Below are positions 56,558 through 64,000 of a DNA stretch of 64,000 nt, in pieces; the first letter of the stretch is position 1, and the number at the start of each line of letters is the position of its first letter. Location of the stretch: NCBI GenBank assembly GCA_012519425.1, contig JAAYQF010000009.1, positions 1 through 64,000 of the forward strand, read 5' to 3'. The translations under genes were made by a program, and so were the position numbers. The DNA is from Bacteroidales bacterium (GTDB lineage: Bacteria > Bacteroidota > Bacteroidia > Bacteroidales > Paludibacteraceae). The notes under the pieces were generated by a model that was given only the letters and a program-made list of their open reading frames with translations, was not told where the DNA came from and made no database searches.

Positions 56558-58393
56558 TCAAATATTCGATTCTGAAGGCTTCAAATCATTGTGAAAATGT
56601 TTATAAACCTTTGATGCTCTGCTTTTTCCGACTATTTTTTCAATTTCATCCAAATCTGCGTTCTGAAGTCTTTTTATGCTTTTGAAGTGTTTCATCAGTT
56701 CAATTTTTGATTTTTCGCCAATTCCGGGAATATTATCCAATTCTGAAGTTTTTTGGCCCTTACTTCTTTTATCCCTGTGAAATGTGATGGCGAATCTATG
56801 GACTTCATTTTGAATATTGGCTAAAAATTTGAAAATTAAATCATTAGGACTAATTCCGATAGATTTTGGAGGAAATCCGAACAATATTTCCCGTGTTATA
56901 TGTTTTTTGTTTTTTACCAAGCCAACTATAGGAATAGTTATATTAAGCTCATTTTCAATTACTTGTCTAACCGCTTCCATCTGACCAATACCTCCGTCAG
57001 TCAAGATTAAGTCGGGTAGGGGAGATTCTTCTTTGATAAATCGGGAATATCTTCTTCTTACAACCTCTCTCATAGATTCATAATCGTCCGGACCCTCTAC
57101 TGTTTTAATATTATACTTCCTGTAATCTTTTTTAGAAGGCTTTCCCTTTTTGAATACCACGCAAGCACCAACGGCATCGCTTCCTGATATATTTGAATTG
57201 TCGAAGCAATCTATGGTCATTGGAAGTTTTTCCAATTTCAATTTTTCTTGAAGATTTTTCAAGATGGCAGTAGTTCGTTGTTCCGGATTCAATTTTTCCT
57301 TTTGCTTTAATCTGTCAAATTTATATTGTTTGACGTTTTGCATGGATAAATCCAATAATTTCTTTTTGTCTCCTCTTTGTGGAATCGTGATGTTGATACC
57401 TTCTATTGGGAATTCAATCTCGAAGGGTAAAATGATTTCTTTTGTTTCTCCCGGAAATTTTCTTCTAAGTTCTGTGATGGCACTAGCTAATAAGTCTTCT
57501 TTTGTTTCGTCCGTTCTTTTTTTATACTCAATGGTATAACCTAAAATGATACTTCCTTTGGAAATACGCAGCATATTGATATAGCTTGAATTTTCATCTT
57601 CATCATACCCAAACACCTCTGTTTCTTCCAATACTGTATTGGTAATAATTGATTTTGCCTTATAGTTTTCTAAAATTTCATATTTCTGTTTCAACACATT
57701 TGCTTCTTCAAAGCGCAATTCTTTTGAAAGTGTTTTTATTTCAACCATGATGGATTTGCTCAGTTCATTAACTTCACCTTTGATAATTTTTTCTGCCTCA
57801 TGGATATATTTTTCATATGCTTCTTCAGTTTCTGATCCTATGCATGGTCCATTACATTTATGAATATGGTATTGCAAACAAACCGAATATTTCTTTAAAT
57901 CTATGTTCTCTTTTTTTAGATTCAACTTACAGGTTCTGATTGGATACAATTCATGAATTAATTCAAGCAAGGAGTTTACCGCCCAAACAGATGTGTAGGG
58001 TCCAAAGTATTTTGACCCATCGTTAATCAGTTTTCTTGTTTTGAATATTCTTGGAAATGCTTCTTTTGATATGCATATGCTTGGATAGGATTTGTCATCC
58101 TTCAGCATCACATTATACCTTGGCTGATGTTCTTTAATCAGATTGTTTTCCAGTAGCAGTGCATCACCTTCTGTATCGACTATGATGTATTTCAGGTCGG
58201 CAATATTCTTGACCAATACATTTGTTTTCCCACTATGGCTTTTACTGGTAAAATATGAGGAGACTCTTTTCTTCAGACTTTTCGCTTTTCCGATATAAAT
58301 GATTTCTTCTTTTTTATTGATAAATTGATATACTCCCGGCTTATCCGGAAGAGAAGCTATCACGTTTTTTAATTTATCGGCTTGAAGATTCAT
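56558..58393 (-). CDS. uvrC: Excinuclease ABC subunit C
   Basis: 611-residue nuclease making both incisions in nucleotide excision repair with UvrB. N-terminal GIY-YIG domain (PGVYQF at 19-24 and IIYIGKAKSLKKRV at 31-44); a cysteine-rich segment (CKLNLKK, CLQYHIHKCNGPCIG); UVR motif near residue 210 (ELRFEEANVLKQKYE); RNase H-like endonuclease domain with DCFDNSNISGSDAV and LPDLILTDGG; tandem helix-hairpin-helix at the end (DNIPGIGEKSKIELMKHF, IVGKSRASKVY). A parS-like site lies in the 39-base gap before its start. Confidence 0.97.
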   Translation of the reverse strand: MNLQADKLKNVIASLPDKPGVYQFINKKEEIIYIGKAKSLKKRVSSYFTSKSHSGKTNVLVKNIADLKYIIVDTEGDALLLENNLIKEHQPRYNVMLKDDKSYPSICISKEAFPRIFKTRKLINDGSKYFGPYTSVWAVNSLLELIHELYPIRTCKLNLKKENIDLKKYSVCLQYHIHKCNGPCIGSETEEAYEKYIHEAEKIIKGEVNELSKSIMVEIKTLSKELRFEEANVLKQKYEILENYKAKSIITNTVLEETEVFGYDEDENSSYINMLRISKGSIILGYTIEYKKRTDETKEDLLASAITELRRKFPGETKEIILPFEIEFPIEGINITIPQRGDKKKLLDLSMQNVKQYKFDRLKQKEKLNPEQRTTAILKNLQEKLKLEKLPMTIDCFDNSNISGSDAVGACVVFKKGKPSKKDYRKYNIKTVEGPDDYESMREVVRRRYSRFIKEESPLPDLILTDGGIGQMEAVRQVIENELNITIPIVGLVKNKKHITREILFGFPPKSIGISPNDLIFKFLANIQNEVHRFAITFHRDKRSKGQKTSELDNIPGIGEKSKIELMKHFKSIKRLQNADLDEIEKIVGKSRASKVYKHFHNDLKPSESNI

Positions 58394-58410
58394 ATCGAAT
58401 ATTTAGAAAT

Positions 58411-58426
58411 TGTTCCACGTGAAACA
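58411..58426. promoter_or_regulatory. parS: parS centromere-like site (ParB binding)
   Basis: TGTTCCACGTGAAACA is an exact match to the parS 16-mer TGTTNCACGTGAAACA (N = C or T) bound by ParB/Spo0J for chromosome segregation. It is palindromic except for one position per arm. It sits in the 39-base gap between mnmG and uvrC, where it is not constrained by coding. Such sites cluster near oriC in most bacteria, and mnmG (gidA) is often origin-proximal. ParA/ParB genes are not in this window. By a simple equal-base estimate the chance of such a match in 64 kb is below 1 in 10,000. Confidence 0.88.
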
Positions 58427-58432
58427 ATATAC

Positions 58433-60307
58433 TTATCTTCCCAATAAAACAAGCAGCACATTGATATCGTTGGGAGAAATGCCCGGAATGCGGCTGGCAT
58501 GACCAATGGTCTCCGGATCTATTTTGAGTAGTTTTTCACGCGCTTCTGTTGAAATTGATTGCACTGCATTATAATCAATACGTCCCTTCAAAGGGATATT
58601 TTCCAATCGTTGCAGTTTATCAGCAATTAATCTCTCTCTCTCGATATAACCGGCATATTTGATGATGACTTCGGCTGCTTCAATTATTTCTTCAGTACGT
58701 TTGGGAATGGCTTGAACTTTCGCTTTTAATGCCGGAACTGCTTCCGCCAATTCAAGTATGCCAAATTGCGGACGAAGTAATAAATCATGCAGGCGCGTAC
58801 TATGCCTGAGTTCCGAAGAATCAACAGATAGTAAAAAATCATTGATTTGATTAGGCTTTACTAAATGCGCTTTCATAAACTCAGTGAGTTTGTTTAACTC
58901 TTCTTTTTTGTAATTCAATTGTTCTATGCGGTCAGCTTTGGCTAATCCCAATGCAGCACCCTTTTCACTCAAACGCATATCTGCATCATCCTGGCGCAAA
59001 AGAATTCTGTATTCTGCACGAGAAGTGAACATACGGTAAGGTTCATCAACACCTTTGGTAACCAAATCATCAATTAACACACCTATATAAGCCTCGTCAC
59101 GTGCCAGGGTGAATGGTTCACCACCGTGACAGTTGATGTGAGCATTAGCACCGGCAATCAGTCCTTGTCCCGCAGCTTCTTCATATCCGGTCGTGCCATT
59201 CACCTGTCCGGCGAAGAATAAATTTTTTATTTTTTTTGTTTCAAGCGTATGTAGTAATTGTGTCGGATCGAAGAAATCATATTCAATGGCGTATCCAGGC
59301 CGGTAGAGTTGGGCATTTTCCAGGCCCTTGATTGTATGTAAGGCACGGATTTGAATATTATAGGGTAGGGAAGATGAGAAGCCGTTGATATAATATTCAT
59401 GTGAATAAGCCCCTTCCGGCTCCAGGAATAGCTGGTGAGAAATTTTATCTTCAAAAGTGACGATTTTAGTTTCTATGCTCGGACAATAACGCGGTCCTAT
59501 GCTTACAATTTGCCCATTGTAAAGCGGAGAATCATCCAGTCCTTGACGTAAAATCTCATGGGTTTGTTCATTGGTATAAGTAATCCAACAACTCCTTTGT
59601 GGCATTACTCTTTTTACGTCTTCTAAATAAGAAAACTGATGAAAATCATCATCTCCGGGCTGCTCTGCAGTTTGGCTAAAATCAATGGTTCGTCCATCAA
59701 TGCGGCAAGGCGTGCCGGTTTTCATCCTGTCTGTAGTAAAACCCATGGATTGCAACTGTTCGGTGATCCCATATACCGCCGGTTCTGACAGTCTGCCACC
59801 CATCATTTGAGTTTTACCAATATGAATTAATCCGGAAAGGAAAGTACCGGCAGTAAGAATAACAGCTTTAGCTTTCATTTCTATCCCCAAGGCAGTGATT
59901 ACGCCTGTGACTGCACCATCCTTGAAGGTCAGCTGTTTAACTGTATCTTGCCAGATATATAAATTCGGAGTATCAGTTACAATTTTAAGCCATTCCTGAA
60001 TAAATTGGTTTCTATCGTTTTGTGTGCGAGGACTCCACATGGCAGGACCTTTTGAGCGATTGAGCATGCGAAATTGTATCGCACTTTTGTCGGATACAAT
60101 ACCCATTTGTCCCCCAAGAGCATCTATTTCTCTGACTATCTGTCCTTTAGCCACTCCTCCTACCGCGGGATTACAACTCATTTGACCTATCTTGTTCATA
60201 TCCATGGTGATAAGCAGTGTTTTGGAACCCATATTAGCAGCGGTAGCAGCAGCTTCATTGCCGGCGTGACCGGCACCAATCACAATTATGTCGTATTTGA
60301 AATCCAT
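58433..60307 (-). CDS. mnmG: tRNA uridine-5-carboxymethylaminomethyl modification enzyme
   Basis: 624-residue FAD- and NADH-binding enzyme that with MnmE modifies U34 in tRNAs ending in A/G codons. Features: FAD-binding GAGHAGNEAA (residues 11-20), NPAVGGVAKGQIVREIDALGG (47-67, split here for length), GTFLSGLIHIG, MKTGTPCRIDGRT with an active-site Cys, GQVNGTTGYEEAAGQGL and the C-terminal helical domain (PGISPNDINVLLVLLG). Length is normal (about 620-630). It lies 39 bases upstream of uvrC on the same strand; the parS site lies in between. Confidence 0.98.
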   Translation of the reverse strand: MDFKYDIIVIGAGHAGNEAAATAANMGSKTLLITMDMNKIGQMSCNPAVGGVAKGQIVREIDALGGQMGIVSDKSAIQFRMLNRSKGPAMWSPRTQNDRNQFIQEWLKIVTDTPNLYIWQDTVKQLTFKDGAVTGVITALGIEMKAKAVILTAGTFLSGLIHIGKTQMMGGRLSEPAVYGITEQLQSMGFTTDRMKTGTPCRIDGRTIDFSQTAEQPGDDDFHQFSYLEDVKRVMPQRSCWITYTNEQTHEILRQGLDDSPLYNGQIVSIGPRYCPSIETKIVTFEDKISHQLFLEPEGAYSHEYYINGFSSSLPYNIQIRALHTIKGLENAQLYRPGYAIEYDFFDPTQLLHTLETKKIKNLFFAGQVNGTTGYEEAAGQGLIAGANAHINCHGGEPFTLARDEAYIGVLIDDLVTKGVDEPYRMFTSRAEYRILLRQDDADMRLSEKGAALGLAKADRIEQLNYKKEELNKLTEFMKAHLVKPNQINDFLLSVDSSELRHSTRLHDLLLRPQFGILELAEAVPALKAKVQAIPKRTEEIIEAAEVIIKYAGYIERERLIADKLQRLENIPLKGRIDYNAVQSISTEAREKLLKIDPETIGHASRIPGISPNDINVLLVLLGR

Positions 60308-60325
60308 TTATCTTATTAATTATGA

Positions 60326-60811
60326 GGATGTTTCAAAAGATATTCTACTAAAAAACAGCAAGGCGTTTTATGTTAAGTTCATTATTCTCTCTTCATTTTT
60401 TGGCTTGAACCAAAAAACGAAGCAAAAAAGTTCAAGACTGTGCGTGCTTTGCTCAAAAAACTTGCGCTCAATTGACTAAATCGTTCAAACTCAGCGGTGT
60501 CTCATAAGCGCCCAACTGCTGCGTTACTTTCGATATTCGGGCTCAATCACATACTTCAGTATGCTCCTTTGCCCTCAATCTCAGTGCCTTGCATTTAGAC
60601 ACTTCTAAGACACCTTACGGGTTTTTGACTGAATATTTGCAGCTCAAACAAGAACGATTCTTTACGTCAATCTCACTTATTTTTCAGCTCACCAGGCAAG
60701 GTCGGTTTGCACCCTGCAGCATTTTTGACCTCGCGACCACGAAACTCAGAACCCGCAACCCCGAATATCAAAAGTAACGTAGTAGTCGGATACTCTTATA
60801 TTGAAACACCG
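60326..60811 (+). repeat. Composite copy C of the dispersed GTCTCA repeat
   Basis: About 485 bp bounded by GGATGTTTCAAAA (60326-60338) and TTGAAACACCGC (60800-60811). The outer ends resemble the ends of the simple core (ATATTC...CAGCAAGGCG and CCCGAATATCAAAAGTAACG). Within it, about 60494-60650 is a core in reverse orientation, starting GGTGTCTCATAAGCGCCCAA, which lacks the ~12 bases TCTTTTGAGAC seen in copy A. The whole aligns with copy A read on its minus strand. It fills most of the 60308-61068 gap; short frames within are not convincing genes. Confidence 0.75.
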
Positions 60812-61003
60812 CCTGCAAAAATACAAAAATGTTGTCAGATTTTATATTATTATGACACTGTGAGCTTACATTGTTTGAACCTCAAGAGTTTTCGAGAAAG
60901 AGGTAATGAAAAGAGATAATTGAGTTCTGAGTTCAATGTAAAATTGGTTCTCTTCCTTCTAATCTGCTCAAACAAACATTTAACATAAAAGTTTTATTTT
61001 TTA

Positions 61004-61034
61004 TTTGCTTTCAATTGGGATTAAAGTATCTTTG
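61004..61034 (+). promoter_or_regulatory. Promoter of the Na/Pi cotransporter gene
   Basis: TTTG (61004-61007) and TATCTTTG (61027-61034), 19 bases apart, are a clear Bacteroidota promoter 34 bases before the start codon. It also argues against the upstream TTG start at 61015. Confidence 0.7.
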
Positions 61035-61068
61035 TGAGCAAATATTTATATTTATAAGACCAAAAATA

Positions 61069-63162
61069 ATGAAAAAGACCCGCGTACTTGCTTTCTTTTT
61101 AACCATTACTTTCCTTGTATGTTTTTCTCCCACTCTGCATGCTAAATTAACAGAAGATGATTTTGAGAATGTTCAAATTATCCCTGAAAAAGAAGCTCTA
61201 ATGCTGCACTGGAACATTGATTATGAAACCTTTAATCGTATTCAAGAGCAGGAAAGCTACATCATTATCGCGTATGCTACACAGGCCGAGGTGAAGAAAG
61301 CGGGTTTTTCTGAAGATGAGGGATGGTCTTATGTTGCTGACATTCCGATTGATGAGACGGCCTATTTTATTGATGATTTGAAAGGCGGTGAAAGTTATTT
61401 CGTAAAACTTGGAGTGCAGACGGAAAAAGGGATTTCATGGTCAAGTGTTCAGGAGGGTGAAACAGCCAAGCCCTGGGGCCTCTTTGATTTTTTAACGTTA
61501 ATAGGTGCATTGGCTTTGTTCCTTTTCGGAATGAAAATCATGAGCGATGGATTGCAGAGAATGGCCGGGAAAAACCTCAGAAACATACTTGGAACCTTTA
61601 CCTCTAACCCTTTTAAAGGTCTATTGACAGGATTGGGTATCACAGCTTTGATTCAGTCTTCATCGGTTACGACGGTTATGACAGTTTCCTTCGTGAATGC
61701 CGGTATCCTTTCGCTGACGCAATCAGCAGGTATCATTATTGGAGCTAATATCGGTACGACTTTGACTGCCTGGATTGTTGATTTTTTTGGCTTTAAAATG
61801 GATATTGGACCTTATACGCTGATTATGCTGGCTGTGGGTTTACCCATACTTTTCCTCAAAAATCCAAAATTTCAAGGATTGGGTAATGGCATCATCGGTT
61901 TCGCTTTACTCTTTATGGGTTTAGGTTTTTTGAAAGCTTCTGTTCCCGATATTAGCCACGATACTCCCATTGTACAATATTTTGTCTCACTGGGGGACAT
62001 CCCGTATTTTAGCACCCTCATTTTTGTTGCTTTCGGTGCTTTGCTTACCGTTATCATTCAGTCTTCATCGGCTACTGTTGCATTGACAATGACACTGATG
62101 GCTACCGGTGCCATACCTTTTGAGATAGGTGCTGCCATGGTGTTGGGAGAAAACATAGGTACGACCATAACTGCTGAATTAGCTGCTACAGTGGGGAATG
62201 TACATGCGAAAAGAGCAGCAAGAATACATTCAACCTTTAATATAACAGGGGTAATTTGGGTACTTCTCGTTTTCCCGTTTTTTCTGAAACTTGTCACTTT
62301 CCTGACTGAAACAATCTTTGGTGGAAATCCTATCCTCAATACTGCAGAGTACGGCAGCACGGGTTTGGCAGTTCTACATACCACATTTAACGTTACCAAT
62401 GCATTAGTCCAGATATGGTTTATCCCATATTTGGTTAAATTTGTCGAGTTTTCCGTTAAATCTCGTGGTAAAAAAGATGAGCAATTTCGCTTGGATTACA
62501 TAAAAAGTCCCAAGGCAACACCGGAACTTTCCATTTTAGAAGCTAAAAAAGAAATAGCCAAATTTGGTGGTTTGACGTCCTCAATGTCTTCTTTTACAAG
62601 AGATCTCTTGTTAGAAACAAGTTCCAACAAACAGTATGAAATCCTCGAAAGGATAGCCAAATATGAGGAGATTACCGACAGGGTAGAGGTTGAAATCGGA
62701 CGTTATCTCAACCAGATTGCAAGTGGTAATATTGACGTGCAGCTGGCAACACGCATTAATGGGATGAATAGTGCTGTGAATAGCCTGGAAAGGATTGGGG
62801 ATATATTCTATCAAATATCCAAAAATATTGAGAAGAAGAATACTGAAGGAATTGAATTTTCAGAGTCACAAAATAAGAAATTGATTGAAATGTTTGATTT
62901 AATCGATGAAGCATTTCAAGTCATGAGTCAAAATCTTCAGAAACATTCTCATGAAGTTTCTATTTATGAGGCAATAGAAGTGGAACGAAGAATTAATCAA
63001 AAGAGAGATGAGCTCAGACAAGATCACTTTGATACAATGACAACCAATGATGTTGAATTCCAAATCGGAAGGAGCATTATTTACAATAATATATTCTCAT
63101 TATTAGAACGTATCGGAGATCATATTCTGAACGTGACGGAAGGTATTACCGGAAAGTATTAA
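61069..63162 (+). CDS. Na/Pi cotransporter family protein with N-terminal FN3-like domain
   Basis: 697-residue inner-membrane protein, predicted sodium-phosphate symporter of the NptA/PF02690 type. Signal peptide (1-24, up to LHAK), an extracytoplasmic beta-rich domain (25-135) with a fibronectin III-like look (ALMLHWNIDYETF, ESYFVKLGVQTEKGISWSS), two inverted transport repeats with the hallmark QSSS (ALIQSSSVTTVMTVSFVNAG and TVIIQSSSATVALTMT), ANIGTT and ENIGTT, and a C-terminal PhoU-like helical domain (about 475-697). The start at 61069 is chosen for the signal peptide and promoter; an in-frame TTG at 61015 lies inside the promoter. No pst or pho genes are adjacent. Confidence 0.9.
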   Translation: MKKTRVLAFFLTITFLVCFSPTLHAKLTEDDFENVQIIPEKEALMLHWNIDYETFNRIQEQESYIIIAYATQAEVKKAGFSEDEGWSYVADIPIDETAYFIDDLKGGESYFVKLGVQTEKGISWSSVQEGETAKPWGLFDFLTLIGALALFLFGMKIMSDGLQRMAGKNLRNILGTFTSNPFKGLLTGLGITALIQSSSVTTVMTVSFVNAGILSLTQSAGIIIGANIGTTLTAWIVDFFGFKMDIGPYTLIMLAVGLPILFLKNPKFQGLGNGIIGFALLFMGLGFLKASVPDISHDTPIVQYFVSLGDIPYFSTLIFVAFGALLTVIIQSSSATVALTMTLMATGAIPFEIGAAMVLGENIGTTITAELAATVGNVHAKRAARIHSTFNITGVIWVLLVFPFFLKLVTFLTETIFGGNPILNTAEYGSTGLAVLHTTFNVTNALVQIWFIPYLVKFVEFSVKSRGKKDEQFRLDYIKSPKATPELSILEAKKEIAKFGGLTSSMSSFTRDLLLETSSNKQYEILERIAKYEEITDRVEVEIGRYLNQIASGNIDVQLATRINGMNSAVNSLERIGDIFYQISKNIEKKNTEGIEFSESQNKKLIEMFDLIDEAFQVMSQNLQKHSHEVSIYEAIEVERRINQKRDELRQDHFDTMTTNDVEFQIGRSIIYNNIFSLLERIGDHILNVTEGITGKY

Positions 63163-63169
63163 TTTAAAA

Positions 63170-63496
63170 TCAGCCTGAAACCACTTTTAATCCTATAATA
63201 GAAGCGATCAAGGTAAAGATGAAAAAAAGTCGGAGAAAAGTTGCCGGTTCCTTGAATACGAATATTCCCATTAATACTGTGCCTACTGCACCTATGCCCG
63301 TCCATACGGCATAAGCAGTACCAACAGGCAAGCTCTGCACAGCCTTCACCAAGAGCGCCATGCTGATGGCCAGCGTAACAACAAAACCCGCATACCACCA
63401 GTACATCTCTGTGCCGGTGGTTTCTTTTGCCTTACCAAGACAAAAAGCAAAGGCAGTTTCGAACAAACCGGCAATAACTAAAACAATCCAATTCAT
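63170..63496 (-). CDS. SMR-family transporter, guanidinium exporter (Gdx/SugE) type
   Basis: 108-residue inner-membrane protein with four transmembrane helices, functioning as a dual-topology dimer and exchanging protons for a cation. Glu13 (VIAGLFETAF) is the conserved binding residue. The text SLPVGTAYAVWTGIGAVGTV and the end IIGLKVVSG fit the SugE/Gdx branch, whose characterised members export guanidinium, rather than the EmrE multidrug branch. It converges on the Na/Pi gene with a 7-base gap. No guanidine riboswitch was seen upstream, in the 41 bases before the next gene. Confidence 0.88.
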   Translation of the reverse strand: MNWIVLVIAGLFETAFAFCLGKAKETTGTEMYWWYAGFVVTLAISMALLVKAVQSLPVGTAYAVWTGIGAVGTVLMGIFVFKEPATFLRLFFIFTLIASIIGLKVVSG

Positions 63497-63537
63497 ATCA
63501 ATAGTTTGCCGGCAAAAATAAGTAAAATTGCGGGAAC

Positions 63538-64000
63538 TTACCTCAGTTTGGATAAAAACCCCAATCCATATCCGAAAAGCTGAGTGAATGAGGTCACAAT
63601 TGATAACAATCCTATCTTAATACTTTTGTTTTGGATTGATGAATCTACGAAAACTATCAGGCAGAAAAGTAACAATAATCCCCATATAATCGGAATAAAG
63701 AATCCTGTTATCAAAATTGAAATCACACCAATTACAAAGATTGAGGGCAAGAAATGAACAAGCTTCAGCGACTCAGGATGTTTTTTCCACAGGGCAATTC
63801 GTGCTGCTCCCGAATGAAAAACCTGGCGGTAAAACTTGGCTAAATTCACCCTGCGTTTGTGATAAACATAGGCTTCAGGAAATAAACGTACGGTATAACC
63901 TGCCTTGAAAATACGTATGCTAAAATCAATATCTTCTCCGTAACGCATACTGGAAAATCCACCTAAACTTCTGTAAACATCAGTCTTTACACCCATGTTG
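63538..64000 (-). CDS. Glycosyltransferase family 2, C-terminal part (cut by window edge)
   Basis: The frame stays open to the window edge, so only the C-terminal ~154 residues are seen. They start in the typical GT2 sequence before the acceptor site (YRSLGGFSSMRYGEDIDFS), with the ED motif of the catalytic base in GEDIDFSIRIFKAGY, then PEAYVYHKRRVNL and FYRQVFHSGAARI. Two hydrophobic segments (FLPSIFVIGVISILITGFF and IIWGLLLLFCLIVFV) anchor it in the inner membrane. Such enzymes make cell-surface glycans; donor and acceptor are unknown. The ATG at 63996 is probably internal. Confidence 0.87.
   Translation of the reverse strand, partial: NMGVKTDVYRSLGGFSSMRYGEDIDFSIRIFKAGYTVRLFPEAYVYHKRRVNLAKFYRQVFHSGAARIALWKKHPESLKLVHFLPSIFVIGVISILITGFFIPIIWGLLLLFCLIVFVDSSIQNKSIKIGLLSIVTSFTQLFGYGLGFLSKLR

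Overview
The window is a 64 kb piece of a Bacteroidota chromosome, most likely from the order Bacteroidales, with moderate to low GC. Four things point there. Promoters carry the Bacteroidota -7 element TAnnTTTG, in the best cases with TTG/TTTG about 20 bases upstream, and Shine-Dalgarno sequences are rare. Family-specific genes are present: gldH, a DPP5-type peptidase, an OMP_b-brl_3 TonB-dependent-like receptor, DUF4292, and RicT next to GldH. Many lipoproteins and outer-membrane barrels are encoded. The gene order lpxD-lpxC-lpxA also fits. Most of the window is conserved housekeeping sequence. I did not find CRISPR arrays, complete insertion sequences, rRNA or prophage.

Layout. 0-3.4 kb: methylglyoxal synthase, tRNA-Gln(CTG), a HAD phosphatase and a secreted carboxylesterase. 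3.4-8.5 kb: an accessory patch with a structured intergenic region, the remains of an alpha/beta hydrolase, and three tandem PQQ-propeller lipoproteins that are mosaics of each other, the third broken by a 1-base frameshift. 8.5-15.3 kb (minus): uvrA with a palindromic repeat inside its reading frame, a GH43 arabinanase-like enzyme, pckA and a composite dispersed repeat. 15.4-25.4 kb (plus): dut, TPR lipoprotein, DUF4292 lipoprotein and EnvC-like protein, then parE, tadA and a RecB/AddA-like helicase-nuclease. 25.5-34.2 kb (plus): DPP5, ECF sigma factor with an overlapping membrane/barrel partner, aroQ, pyk and an outer-membrane receptor. 34.3-42 kb: tRNA-Gln(TTG) converging on glnS, then the minus-strand lipid A operon (lpxD, lpxC, lpxA, glnS), an HD phosphohydrolase and pepD. 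42.3-48.4 kb (plus): a tightly overlapping operon holB-ricT-gldH-trmB-mrp, then an OmpA-family protein. 48.4-51.4 kb (minus): epimerase, agmatine deiminase and N-carbamoylputrescine amidase, giving putrescine. 51.8-56.5 kb: nadA, a U32 protein with an outer-membrane protein, dusB and tsaE. 56.5-60.3 kb (minus): mnmG and uvrC, with a parS centromere site in the gap between them. 60.3-64 kb: a second composite repeat, a Na/Pi cotransporter with an extra extracytoplasmic domain, a Gdx-type SMR exporter and a glycosyltransferase cut by the window edge.

Main points of interest. (1) A 16-bp exact parS sequence lies between mnmG and uvrC, suggesting an origin-proximal location. (2) A dispersed repeat family with GTCTCA/TGAGAC ends occurs as one ~160 bp copy and two ~460-485 bp composite copies in which a core lies inverted inside another copy, plus several fragments. 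(3) A GC-rich palindrome sits in frame in uvrA. (4) LpxC lacks the FabZ fusion usual in this phylum. (5) The tandem lipoproteins show block-wise exchange. (6) A near copy of the tRNA-Gln promoter has no recognisable RNA gene after it. No clearly novel multi-gene defence or metabolic system was seen.
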